Shown piece after piece: positions 25,765-40,100 of a stretch of 64,000 nucleotides of DNA. Numbering within the stretch: position 1 is the first letter of the stretch; each line of letters opens with the position of its first letter. The DNA comes from Tetrahymena thermophila SB210 (taxonomy: Eukaryota; Ciliophora; Oligohymenophorea; Hymenostomatida; Tetrahymenidae): assembly GCF_000189635.1 (NCBI RefSeq), contig NW_002476426.1:682001-746000 (forward strand), read 5' to 3'. The notes under the pieces were generated by a model. That model saw only the letters and a list, made by a program, of their open reading frames with translations. It was not told where the DNA came from and searched no databases. The position numbers and the translations under genes are program-made.

Positions 25765-26775
25765 AAAGTAAACAAGAAGCAAATTTTTTTGAAAGTATAA
25801 AAATATAATTTTATGTTAAAACTTATTTATGTATATCAAGATAGTATATATATATAAATTAGAATTTATCTAATTTGAAAGAGGTAATATTTTAGAATAT
25901 GAATAATTAATTTATTTTATTAAGAAGGTTTAATTTTTTATATTTATCTTGAACATTAATTTAATAAATGATAAAATTATGTTTTTAACGAAATTTTCTA
26001 CTTTGAGATTACTTAAATTTCTATAAGGCTTTTCCTTTTATATTTTAATAAGATTATTTTTACATTGATTAATAGCCTCTTATTAGGCTTTTTATTAAAA
26101 AGGTATTATATATTAATAATTAGTATTCTTTCAACTTTCTAGAAATTTTCTTTGCTAATAGTTTATCTTAATTATTAAAAAATGATGTAAAGAAGTAACG
26201 GGCATATAATTTAATTTAATAAAAGAAATATTTTAGTAAATTTAAATTTATCCAATCAAGATCATATAAAATAAAAAAAACATATTTAAAACCTCAAAAT
26301 TATTGGTTTATTGATTCATCATGGTAAGGTTTTGCAACCTTAAAATTATTTTTAAATCTATTTTCAAATAAGTTTAGCTTTATTTATATTTTTAATATTT
26401 TTTAAATATAAAATTCAAGTTAATTTTTTCATTTATAATTCATTTTAAGTTGACATTATTGCTATTTCTATTATTTTCAAATATTATTTATTCTTTTAAA
26501 AATTTGGATAGAATTATAATTTTTTTTCTCAAAATGTTCTGGAAGAGAAAAGAGTAAGATCTAAAATAATACAAATAAATAATGATGTATCAGCAATAAT
26601 AAAAGAAAAATTTCTGCTAATTTAGACAATTTTTCAATTATAAAAATAAATAAAATTATACAATTCTGAATAATTCTTTCAAGCTTAAAATATTTATATA
26701 TTTTAAAAGCTTCACTTAGAATTTTATAATAAAAAAAATAACAAAAATTACAAAATTAAAAATAAATTAAAAAAA
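25765..26775. other. Intergenic region
   Basis: AT-rich spacer between two same-strand genes; nothing beyond homopolymer runs was seen. Confidence 0.6.
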
Positions 26776-27363
26776 ATGGAAGTTTCAACTGCTGCAAATC
26801 AAACTGAAAATAATGCTGATAAAGCAACCTAAGTTTAAAAGAAACCATTAAATAGTGCCTCTTTTGAAGAATTCTAAAAGATAGACATTCGTGTAGGCAA
26901 AATTGTTGAATGTAAAATCCATCCAAGCAGCGACTATCTTTATTGCTTAAAAGTTGATATAGGTACTGAAGTTAGAGACATAGGCTCTGGCTTATAGTAG
27001 TATATTCCTATTGATTAAGTAAATGGATTAGTTTGTGTTATGGCTAATCTTAAACCAAGAAAATTGGGAGGGTTTGACTCTAATGGTATGATTCTTTGCA
27101 CAAATATTGACACAAAAGCCTTCGAATTTTTAAGACCTCATGAGAACTCAGTTGTTGGTGAAAGAATCTTTTTAGAAGGTTAGCAAGAAAGTTTTAAATA
27201 AGAATTAGAACCACAATTAAATCAAAAAAAGAAAATATTAGAAAGAGCATTATTAGAAACAAAAACAGATGATGAGTGTGTAGCTACTTTTAAAAATGTA
27301 AAATGGATGACCAAATCTGGGTATGTTAAAGCAAAATCATTTAAGAATAGTCCTATTGATTGA
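26776..27363 (+). CDS. EMAP II/Arc1p-type tRNA-binding protein (AIMP1-like)
   Basis: One uninterrupted code-6 frame of 195 codons from MEVSTAANQTENNADKATQV to KSFKNSPID and TGA at 27361-27363. After a leader of about 30 residues comes the tRNA-binding OB fold: FEEFQKIDIRVGKIVECKIH, SSDYLYCLKVDIGTEVRDIG, SGLQQYIPIDQVNGLVCVMA and NLKPRKLGGFDSNGMILCTN. The EMAP II-specific C-terminal extension follows, LNQKKKILERALLETKTDDE then CVATFKNVKWMTKSGYVKAK, matching human AIMP1 and the tail of metazoan TyrRS. Such proteins raise tRNA affinity of aminoacyl-tRNA synthetases in a complex. Here there is no synthetase domain and almost no leader, so it is a stand-alone module. Confidence 0.92.
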
Positions 27364-28149
27364 AAAAATAATAGTATTTAATGCTTATTAATTCATAAAT
27401 TTTTAATAAGAAATACAATCAGAATATAATTAACTTTAATTTAATTTATAAACTGTATTTTTATCAAATCTTTATATTTTATTATTAATTTATTTTAATA
27501 AATTTTAACATAAAGATAATTAATTTAATAATTTATAGAATCTTAATCTTAATCTAAAAGAAATTAAGATTATTTATTAGTGAAAATAGAAAGTATGAGT
27601 ATTTATTTATTCATGATATATTCTAAATATTCTTCTACTTAATTTTTAGTTATTTTCAAATTGTTATTAAATTTTTTTTGCTTTGTATTAAGCATTTTTT
27701 TATAAAATTTTTTAAAATATCTAAAACTTTTAATTTTGCTAATGAAAAGCTAATTATTTTTAGTTAAACTTATTGTTATAAATTAATTATATAGTATTAC
27801 TGTAATGATAATTTTTTTGAATAAAAATTATTCTTTTTTTGTGTACTATTAATAGATTGTCAAAAAATAATTTTACCACCATATTTTAATAAATATTTTA
27901 TAATTGAATTTTTGTGAGTAAATTTCATTATGAAAATATAGATTTTGTTTTAATATTTCAGAAGATATTTTTAAATAAAGAATAAATTAAACTAAAAAAA
28001 AATAAATAAAAAGAAATATAAATTTAATTACAGAAAAAATTATTATCTAATTACAAATTATCTTAAAATTAATTAACTAATTTAACTAAATTTGTATTTT
28101 TGATATATAGAAAATATATTAATTTTTATTATAAACAAAAATTTAGAAA
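27364..28149. other. Intergenic region between convergent genes
   Basis: AT-rich spacer between the tRNA-binding protein gene and the dynein 3' end. No coding frame or RNA gene was seen. Confidence 0.6.
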
Positions 28150-31100
28150 TCAACAAGATTCTGGATCACATACAAAAGCAGCTCCTCTTAAAATCCAATA
28201 AAAGGAAGGTTATTTAGTAGGAACAGAAATTGATATAATAAAATTTGTGGAATGCCCTGTTGTTGAAAGAACTCCTGATCTTTACACAGTTTTGTAAAGA
28301 GGCATTAAAAATGTAAATTGAGCAAGTTTTTATCCTTCAAGCAACTAACTGTCTTTTATCAGTGATGAATTATTTTTAATAATTAAATTCTTATTACTTT
28401 AATTTGTTTCAAGTTTCATTCCTACTTCATTATTTATATCTTTATCTGATCTATTTTATATTTGTATTTATCTATATTTTTCTTATTGAAGTCTTATTAC
28501 TTCAGCTTCACTGAGTAATTTTATTTCCTTAGGGATAAAATGAATTACTGGAGCTTATTTATTTAAAATACCTATTTCATTGTCTTCAATACAATCTAAG
28601 CTGGAAGAGAATCTACATCCATCACAATAAAGCCCATAAATTAAACATCCATCCATGTTTTCTTCTTTTTCCTCCTCTTCTTATTACTTCAGGAGTTCAT
28701 TAATTTTTTGTTGTAAAATTTATTGTTACAATTGTCTTTGCTTTTGTTTTGCTTTTAACTCTTCTCTTTCATCATTGTAAATTTCTTATGGGTTTATTTA
28801 AGTCATAGAAGGCCCTCTAACTTATTATTAGTTATTATTATCAACTATTTGTTATTATTTTTTTGTTGGTATGGAGTTCATGAATTTAAAATCAAATATT
28901 AATGTGTCGATTGGTACCATGTATTTTCTTGCATAGTTTTATAAAACTGAGGTTAAAAATCCTTATGGGAAGAAAAATGCACTCAGCCAAAAAGCTTTAG
29001 GTTTTTCCTTTTGCCATTCTGTGAAAAAATTAACTCTGTCTATCAAATTACTAAACCAACTTGACAAACTTCTCATTGATAAATAGCTTTTCTCTAACCA
29101 GATTTCAGGGACTCTATTCAGCAAAATGCTGTTATACATTAATTCAAGCCTTTTAGATAGAACTACTTCACCTTTTATTGCTCTTTTCAAATTTGATAAG
29201 CTTTATTTCATAACCTATTTAGGTTTATAAAAAATTTATAAATATTTTTAAAAGAGAAACGACTTATTACTTCTAATAGCCTATTGAACCTTTCTATTTC
29301 TTGCTGCAAGCACATTTCTAAAGAGTCAATAAAATTTTTACGAGTTTAGCGTGATTCTTCTTTATTCATTTTTAAATAGTGCTTCTTCTTTTTCTTTTCA
29401 CTCATAAACTGCTCTTATTAGAGTTGAAGAAGATAAAGCTGTTTGTTTTGCTTTTTAGGTTTTCTCTCAACATGCTTCATAATAGAAGGTAAATTTTTCT
29501 CAAAATACCTACATTTATCAAATATCTCCTCTTCCTCAGTTACAATATAAGAAGGCTTATTCTCATCTTTTTCCTACTCACTTTAAGATTTAGCTTAATT
29601 CTTTGAAGTTCTTTGTTAATACTTTGGTTATGCATCTATAAATAGCTTAAGACTTTCATTTGTTTCATTAAACTATTAAAATAATTTTTAAATAATTTCT
29701 CCAAAAATAAAATTAATTTACTTTAGATGAAATAATTGCATTCTCATGCATACCAAATATATCTGCATAGTCTTAAGCTGGAAGCTAATCTAGGTATTCT
29801 TTCAGTTAGTCAGTATATGAAGTGCCATTTTAAAAGGATATTTATTTATATGCTTTAGAAAATTAATGATTATCTTAAATAACTTAAGGATTACAAAATT
29901 ATTGCAATTATGACATCAAACATATTCTATCTTGATTGTCTGTAACTCTGCCACCATAAGTAATCTCTCCAATTATATACTATAAATTTTCCCATGGTAT
30001 ACGGTCATATGTATTTAATACGTTAGTTAAAATAGTCAGAGAGGTTTGAAGATCACTTTCATTGAAATCATAACTAATATTCCAACCTAAGCTACCAAAT
30101 TTCCTTCTTTCTTTAAATATAAAGTAAAAAAAATAAGTTTTCATATTTTTCCTTCATAAAATCACTAAAGTTACCTTATACTACTGCATGAAATAAGCAA
30201 AATGAAAACAAGAGCTTTCTCCACTTATCATTTCCTATTTCATTAGCAGCATCTAAACAATTTTACGGTAATTCAACATAAGTTTTTTAAAGATTTGCTT
30301 TTATTCCTTTAGGAGATTCATTTGTAATTTTTATACCGTTTTATAAAATAGAAACTGGGAAATAATCACATGGCATTGAAGTTAAAAATAGTCTAAAGGT
30401 TTCCTTATGTTTCTTAACTTAAATTCTTGGATCATTTGGTATTGATTCAACTAGCTTAGAAAGTTATTTCATAAATCCCTTTCCCAAGTGACAATTTAAC
30501 AAAATAACCCACTTTCCATTTTTTAAGCCATCTTGAATAGCTTTTTCAGCTTATTATTCTTAACCTAATAAAATTAATAAATAATTATATAAATTTAATG
30601 ATTAATTTAAAGATAAAAATTAATAACCTCTTCCCAAAGACACTATGTTCATGTTTATTTGATCAATTCCTTTAGTTGTAGCAAAATTCATTATTTTAAT
30701 TAATGGGTCAACACCTTAAGAAAGTATAAAAATTAGAGGAGTTGTATAATCAGAATCTACAAACACTTCCTCCATTGAAGCAGGTGAATGGTCTACATAT
30801 TAATGACCAAGCACAGATGCAACATAGTGCATCATACCTGACACAAATTCATCTGACCTGAAAGCTTTTAATAGAAGCAACTTTTAGATAGGTGTTAAAT
30901 CTCCATTTACAATACCAGGAGGAAAGTTAGACAAAGGATCCTATGATTTTAACCAATAGTTCCATTATTTTAATGAAGAATTCATTTTTTCACATAAACC
31001 TCTAAAAAGAATTGGGTTAAGAATTTCTAATTTTGGAATATTTTTGTAAAGTTTTTCAGATATTTTAAGTTATTTTGATTAAGGAACATAGTTTTGTAAA

Positions 31101-34100
31101 GTAACTTGCTCTTCAGAGATTGATGAAATTAATTTATCAAGATATATGTCACCATAAATTAAATAATTGTATTCTTAGTGAGAGAGTAAACCAGAGTCTA
31201 AAGCAATCTATGTGCATAGCATAAAACTAAAAATTTTTTTATGATTGTTGAAAAGAGATCTTATAACATTTTAAAATATATTCGAGGTTGTACAATTTTT
31301 GATGAATTCCACTCTTTCTTCTGGAACATCTGATTATGGAGACGTTTGCAAGTTATGAATAAATAATCTATTAAAGTAGCTTAGAGAAAATTAATACATG
31401 GGATCAATTAATTAGAGCTTCTATATGCAAAAGAATAAAATTGATCCTCTTCGAGCAACTTTTCTATACAAATTTCTCACAATTTCTATCTCTTCTTCTT
31501 TGATTTCACTCTAAATAAGACCCTCCTTAACTGAAATAGATATTTTCTTAGATTTTTTGAGATTATCTATCAACTCTTTATCATCTAAAATAATTCCTTA
31601 ACTATTAGCTAATAATTCTAAAATCTTGTCTTCTATATTAGTGAGAGTTGTTTTACCATTTCCTATTGTAAGTATTAAATTATGCTTCTCTTTTTCTAGC
31701 TCAGGAGTTTCTCTACTAGAAACTTCTCCTAAAAGCTGCTCTTCAAGACCTATTTTATTTTTAAAAATTGTAAAATTAAAGTACAAAATGAGAATTGTTT
31801 ACCTTGCTCAGTTACCTAAAAGTTGATCACATTTGCTCTTATGAAGACTTCAGGAAGATAATTAGGATTTCCAAGGTTAGTAAACATAAATAATTTGAAA
31901 TTTGGTGCCATTTCAAGATTAGATCCATTAAATTTAATAACCTTCCTACCATTTACATATTCGAATTATTTCAAAAGTATTGGATCAAGCTATGGATCAA
32001 GGAATTATTCATTTACCTACTCAATAAATAATATTTTATTCACTCTTATACACATCTCAACAGTTTTGATGAGATTATCAGAATTGATCTAAATCATAGT
32101 AATATTGTCAATACCAAACATCTGCTTTAACCATATTAAAGCTTAATTTTATGGATCAATAAGTAAAGGAAAGGATGACTAATCATTATTATAATTAAAT
32201 TCATTAAGTGCTATTATTCCATTTCCTATAGAAACTAAATCTGTTGGGAGACCTTTTTGATTCCAATCTCTGATAGTAACTTAGTATCCGAGAACATCCC
32301 CAATATTATATTTTTCATTGAAAAGTATATTTTCTTATTTTAGGTTTTCCATCAGTTGTTCAATAATAATTTATCTATTTTAAAAGAAAAATATTTAAAA
32401 TTGTAAATTCAACAATAATTATTTCATTTTTAATTATTAATAAAAAATATTTTAAATGTAAGTAAAATTAACAAACTTAGCAACCTAAAAAATTACCTAA
32501 ATTCACCATTGAAAGGACCAAAATAGCAGATGTAAGAACCTGCTAAAAACATGTTTCCCTGCAAATAACCAATTGAATTCTCCAAATCTATAATTTTATT
32601 TTTCCATCTTTCCTAGAAAAAAAAAGTTGGTTATTTTATTAAAATATTTAATAACATACTTCTTCATCTGAAAGCCCAGATTTCAATTCAACTGCATTAA
32701 TCAAACGTTATTTTGTTAATTCGATTTCATTTTTTAAATCATCCTTTTATTTTATAGAATTTTGTAGTTCATTTTCGAATTTCTAGAATTTTTATATAAT
32801 TTTATCAAGTTCATCTCTCTTTTACTTCAAAATACTAAATGCATTTGCATATTCTTCATCCATTTTTTTAACATAGTCTCTTTTTTATGTTATCTCATAA
32901 AAGACATCCTAAAATCTATCCACGGCTCTTACCCATGAACACATAGATTTAGCAGCATAATTAATTGTTTTAACGATAGATGGTTTAAAATCAGGGTTAT
33001 TTTATATTCTTGATTTTATTTCTTTTTGAATTTTTATTGGAATTTTTTCTACATTTAGATTTTTCAATCTTTATAAAAAGTTTGTATCAGCCATCATTTT
33101 TTTAATATTGTCCCAATCCATTTTTTCATCAAGTAAAATGGCTACACATTCCAACGTAAATCTAACCAGTTGGTGAGGGTTGTGTTATGCTCTCATTTCA
33201 CTTATATCCTAGATGAATTAAATTAAAATTAGAAAATCAATTTAATTTTTAATGTAAACTTACATTTCTGTTTAAAGTGTTAAGAGCTTCTGTTGCTTTA
33301 TGAAGTTAAGGCATTGCATTTTTGAGAATCAAACTCGCTTCATTTTAAAGCTTTTTTATTTCTTCTGCCTTTTACTCTACTATTTTTTCCTCTATTTCAA
33401 CTAATTTTTTGGCTTCGTTTGCTTCATTCCTAATTAAATAAAAAAATTTTACATTTGTTAAATTATTTATAGAAATTTATTTACTTATCTATCTGTAATT
33501 TTTCAATAAGAATTTCTATTTCCTCTGTTTTTTTTACTAACTCTGGTTAAAGTTTGGTTAATTTTTCTTCTAAAACATCAATAACTTTGTTAGCTTCTTA
33601 TAACTTATCTAAACCGTTTTGAAGTTTATTTTTTTATTATGTTTGATAATTATTTTGTGTTCTTAATAGATTTCTATAATTCATTATCATTTAAATATAA
33701 TTCTTTGGCGTTGAGTAAACCTTTCTTTTCCAAACATTGTAAAAATCTTCGATACTTTGGGTAATTACTTAGTGAGTAAAGACAAAGCACTTTGCTAAAA
33801 TTTATTTGCTTAGCTTAGTCAAGCTGCTTTCTTTTTCTAAAAAGCTCGTTGCTACTTAAAGTAAGGCCTCTTCTGGCCAAGGCTAAAACCAATCAATTGT
33901 ACAGCAATTAGTTAAACTTGGAAACATTCTTATCCTGTTTCTAAAACTCTCTCCAACTGGACTCATTCCTAAAACAACATGCAATTTGTTCCTAACCTAA
34001 TAAAATAAATTATGCTAGAAAATAATCTTTAAAATAAAATTTTAATTACTCTCTAAACAAATAAATCATAAGCTTATAATTTTGAATCTTACTGTTTTGC

Positions 34101-37100
34101 ATCACTTTTTAAGTTATCTTCAATAATTTCTAACTCTTCTTTAGTTATTATACCCGGAACTTCACCAGAATTCATAATGTTATTTATTTCTTCAAGGAAT
34201 TATTCTTTAACAATTTAATTGTCCATTATGAGAAGTATTTAATTTTAATTTTTAAAAGCAACTTCCTTCATAGTCTTTAAAAGTAAATCATGAAAATCCT
34301 TCATACCTTTTAACATAAATTAAAAAATTTTATTAAATCTAAATTATATTTTTATTTTATTGTATCTACCATAATTTTATTTAAGCATAATCTAAGAGTA
34401 TGGCATTTCAGTTAGGAGAGCTGATAAAATTGATAAAGATTTTTTTCCTGAGCCACCAACCTAATTTTATTTAAATAAAGATTTTTAGGTAAAAATTAAA
34501 ATTATTAAAAAAGAAAATAGTTATTACAGCTACACTCATGAAGTGGCCTCTTTCTTAATGAAGCACTCTTGCCATCCTAGTGATATGCTAAATAGTATGA
34601 CTAAAGAGAACTAAATTCATAGATGTTTTAGTATTCATCACCTCTTCAATTCTTTTTTTGTAGGCGGCCGCGTCTGAGACATATTCGTATGAGTCAGATT
34701 TGTAAACAGGAGAAAATGAAAGAGAGTCGAAGAATTGAAAAACATTTTTCACTTCAAATTGAAAGTTAAAAAAAATCAGCTTTGATGCTAACTCCTAGAA
34801 CCATTCAATATCTTTAATACTTACTAATCTATCCATGAATACTCTACAACACTCATGGAGCCACAGCTTACCAAAATTCTCTTTTGTATTTACTGTTTAA
34901 GCTCTAATCATTAACATTCCTTAAAATATTTTAGCAATATCCCTCATATTAAAAATGTAATGACACTTTTATGGTGTAGGGAGTAATTCTTATTAAATAT
35001 GTTGAAATAATTAAATTGTAATCTTAACAATAACACCTCTATCTATCAAATCATTTATTTAATTATTAAATGTATAATTATACTTAATAGTTTTTAATAT
35101 ATTAGAAAAGATAGAAACCATAGAGTCTTCTGAATATTAATTGAGATTAATTATATTAAAATATCTTAAAAATCTTGTTGACAAATTAGATCTTCCTCCT
35201 CCAGGCATTCCTCCAGCTATAACTAAAGATGTCGAAGAGATAGATCTCCAAACTAAAGATTTTCTTTCGTAAAGTCCCTTATTTTCTTATAAAACTCTTA
35301 ATAGCTCTATAACTGGTTATGCTCCATACTTTTCGACCTTAGGCATATTCACATCATCTATAAAAACTATCATTTTCTTTCCTGGAGGTGGTTCCAAAAA
35401 GAGCTTTTAGTGCCTTCTCTATTGAATGAGCTTAGATTCTATCGTATTTTAAACATTTAGAGTCTTTGTTTCGCTGGAAAAGTTGAGTTGGATAGTGACA
35501 TGCTTTTCTTTTGAAGACAATTTCTTGATAAAGTTATCTATGATAACTGTCTTCCCAGTTCCTTTAATTATCAAGGAAATAAATTTAATTATTATTTAAA
35601 TTAAAATATTTATTTTTTACCTGTTTCTCCTGTAACAAAAATTGATTACTGTTAGAACAAGAACAATTGCAAAAAATATGAAACACAAATAGTTTCTTTT
35701 GTTTAGACTGTCATCTCATAAAAACTCATCCCTTTTCTGTATTAAAACTATTCCATTTGCAAATCCCAGTGATATAACTCAGCTTCATATCCTTATACTT
35801 TGAGTAGGTAATCATACATATTAGCTCTAACAATATCAGCCGAAAATATTTCTCCTAAGTGTCTATCATATCTGGGAAGTGCTTCAATGTGGATCAAAGT
35901 ATAAGTTGTCCAATAATAGCAAAACAATACTATTTTCTCAATTACCTTTTTAATAAGCATTCCCTTTTCCTTTAGATCTTCTTTCTCTTGGAATATGTAA
36001 ACCTTCAAAATAAATTTTAAGCAAACAAGTAAATAATAAGATTTGTTTTACTTTGATCAATCTGCAGAGTGACAATGCTAAAATCTATTCAGATACCTGA
36101 ATAATATATTTACATTATCTACTTAAGTAATCCAATCCATTGACAATACATTATTTTACAAGAGTCTTTACAAAATCTATTTATTCTTAATCTAATTTTT
36201 CAGGTAATTCCTTTTCAATATAGCTATCTGTAATTAAAAATGTGTCAATAACCTTTATTAAAAATAATAAATATATCAACCCAAATACTTCAAGCATGAA
36301 ATATTATAAATAAAATTTTATTTACTCCTTAATCAACGTAAACCATTCCGCATCTTGAAACTGTTGCGGGTGATGCATATGATAAATCTGTAACTTCAAA
36401 AACCATTTTGATATTTGGTTTAAGTTTAATTCTCTCACCATTTGATAAGCATAATGTCATAGAATCATCTAATACACTATTCATATTTTCAATCCACAAA
36501 GCATCAACAGGTCCATCAAAAACTATCCATTTTTATTATTCTCTATCTGATCTTTTTTAACTAGGTGAAGAAATGATGCTGGCTTAGGTTGCTGAGACAT
36601 TTAAAATTGAAGATCTTTTGCTTTCTTCCCAAGCAGAAGTCTGTAGATTATCCTAATTAAAACTCTCTTTTCGCTTGAGCTCATTTTCCATCTTGGATAA
36701 CTTTTCTTGAATTGTTTCTCCAGCAGTTTCGTCTACATATTCTCTTATAATTTTACTCACCAAACCATCATTCCAACTTTAAGTAACTTAATCAAAATCG
36801 CCATAGAGCTCATTTAAATCAATCGCTTTAGGATTAACAGTCCTAGAAATTACTTCTGGGTATTTAATTAGTTGCTCTTAACTTGACAGAATAGAATTTG
36901 AGTTATTCGTTTATTGATACTCTTTACTGTTTGTGTAAGCTCTATTCAAAATTTTTAAGATACTCGACTTTCCACTCATTGTTGGTCCTATTACCATAAT
37001 GCCAAATCTAACATTAATAATTTGATGTGTTTATATAACCTTTTCAATAAATTTTTTGCTTTCTTTTAACCCACATTTTATCATTTCTTTTTCTGAATAA

Positions 37101-40100
37101 TCAGATAGCTGCTTATTGTCAGTGCTTGGTAGATTTAAATTAGGAAATAAATCCTAAAGTATAGCATCGAAAAGAGGCAGATCTTAGCTTTAATAATTTT
37201 TTTAAATAGTTTAATGTTAGTTTTTAATGAAATATTTTACTTCAAAAACTTAGGGACATTACTGTCTCTCATAGCTTTGATAAGTAGTACATCTTCTGGT
37301 ATATTAGGGTGTGATCTTTTCAAAGCACCAGCCATTACTAAAACACTCTTAACAGCTCTCATACCAAAGTCATAGTGATCTTACTGGCTTAATTACTCAC
37401 TAGAAAGTTTATATAATTTGGTCATTTTTTTAGAAAGGTCTTTGGCATTAGAAAAACCTTCTGAATACAACATGATTTCTGCTATAAGAGTGTAATCTGG
37501 AACCATCATTGAAACAGGTCTGAATAAACTCTTTAAATTATCAGGTAATTCTGTTCTCCCAGCATATCCTGGATTCATAGTAATAAATATTCCCAAATTT
37601 TTATCGAGGTTTACATTTTTTCCATAAAATAAGAATTGATTTTTATCTTGAAGCAAAGCTTGCCTTATCGTTAGCACCTTATTAAATTAGAAGACAATAA
37701 ATTAATCACATATTAAATAAAAAAATAATTTATAAAAAATAATACTTAAGAAGCAATGACTGAAAGTACTTCAATGTCAATTCTATTAAACTCATCCAAG
37801 CATGCCCATGCACCTGTGTACGATAATCCAGTGAAAAGTTATTCCATAATCTTAACATTAACTTATTCACTGCAATTAAAGACTATGCAATACCTTCCTA
37901 AGGCTTTTGCTAAGTCTTTACAACTTTCAGTTTTACCTGTACCTGCAGGACCTGTGGGATTAGCACCTGATTTTAAAAGTATATTAATAAAATTAAAGAT
38001 ATTTTAATTTTTTAACCTAATTTAATGTGAAGTGCTCCAGTAATTGTTATCCAACAGCGCTCAGTAAGTGGAGTTATAACCAATCTAGTAGTAGCTCCCA
38101 TATACTCGTATCCATAGTATAATTTACTTTCAACTTATTTAGCGATGATAGCATTATCTTCTTCATAGAATTTAAGTTACTGAGCCCATTTAAAGTCATT
38201 TGTTGTTACTCTAGTTTCACTCAAGCACATATCTTCTACTATATCTCTAAAATGCACCATTTAGGTGACTAAAGCAACAATCTTTCTCCTTTCAGATTTC
38301 TCTAATTTTTGCTTGATCATACCTTTACATAAATTATTTAAATCAGAAAGCAATCAACTAAAATAAAAGATTACCAGTTATATCCTCAAGTTATAGTACT
38401 AAGGAGTAATGCCATTCACCAAGATCTTATGGATTTTCTGGATCTAAGTAATCCTCAGAGATATAAGTCCACTACATTCTATTTACTGTCAGAATTACTT
38501 AATTAGGGAATTCGGGTATCCATTTCGGTAAAGTCATTTTTTCTTATTCATATCTAATTAAGCAATTCAAAAAAAGATGTGAGAGAGAATACTTCATCTA
38601 ATCTAAAATCATTTAAAGCCACTCCTCAACTTCTCCCTTCAATATGCAGTATTTCAAAATAACTTTTTCGCCTTCTTAAGATATCATTTTCCTTGCATTT
38701 TGGCTAAGTATTTTAAAAGTAAAAATAAATTACATATTATAAAATATTAGATTTACCCTTCAATTTCTATGTCGTCTATATTTTCAAATAATTTTCTTAG
38801 ATGTGGAACAACTTACTAAGGTGTTTTTACTGTTGATAGTATTTCAAGTAATTCATCATTTGACAAGAAGAAAAAACGCTAGAAAGCTTCTCTTTTTTAA
38901 TCTAAAAATTCATCTAAAGCTTTCTAAATTTAATCAAAGTGCAGATTGTTTTATTTAAGAGGCTTCATTAAAAATTGGCTCCTAAAATCATCTGCTAATC
39001 TTCTAATTAAGGGCAATTCTTTTGCCTATTTCATAAATTTTTTCCAAATTTAATCACAATTTTAGAATTTTTAACACTCTTTACTGAGATGTTTTTAAGC
39101 ATATCCAGTCGACATAATAGGCTTTAAATAAAGCCAATTCTTTTAATGAAGCATCCACTCATCAAGCCTAAGAAAAATATTAAATTGCTAAGACAAAATT
39201 CAAACTAAAAAAAAATTTACAATTCCTAAACATATTTAAAAAGCATATATTATCTCTCAACTCTGAGTTTTAAATTGCTAATGTACCTATTTCCTAGCAA
39301 ATTTGTTAATGCAGTAATGTTATCATCAATTTTATCAATTAATTCAATATTGCTTCCTAAAATAAATATTTCATTTTCTTTGTAAGGTAAAAACCCTAAT
39401 TTAGAAAATTTCCAAAACTCTTCGACTTATTCAATAATTTTGAGTAATTCTCTTTCTTTTTCAGATCTCAATGCTATGTCATTAATTTACTCATTAAATA
39501 GGTATATTTTAAGATCAAACAGATATTTAAGCTTGTATTTATTAGCTTACACAGAAGAAAATAGGTCAGATTTATTTATTAATTCAAATTTTTTAAAAAA
39601 TGAATGATCATCATTATTTATATCCTTTAATATAATTTCTCTTATTTCTGCCCATTAAGGCTGACCAATACTTTCTGATCTTAAATTCATCAAGCAAAAG
39701 TGAAAATCTTTGTATACCTTAAATAATTATTTATTAATAGATTTTTAATTTTTCACAAAAATTATTAAAAATGATGTACTTCAACTTTTTCTTTCAGATC
39801 TATAGCTATATTTCCTTTGTCTAATTCTTTCATATAATTAATTGCTGCTTTATTACATTAATCTAAAAGCTAACCCATATCATTCAAATCTATTTACAAG
39901 AAATGTTAGGATTCCCATAATGAATATCTAAATATCCATTCTTTCTTGTTAGATAAAACTGCATAGACTAAATTATATTACTGATAAAGAGAATCAAGAC
40001 TATCAAAATTTGTTTGATTATCAACAAAAATCTCTAAAGCTTCTTCATAAGACATTATTTTTAGCTTTTAGTCATACAAATCTTTAATGCCTTATTCTAT

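Noticed and set aside
28141-28323. Plus-strand open frame that reads like a conserved C-terminal exon
   Set aside because: The minus strand of the same bases encodes the conserved dynein C-terminus ([20 protein letters not shown]), so the plus frame is its shadow.
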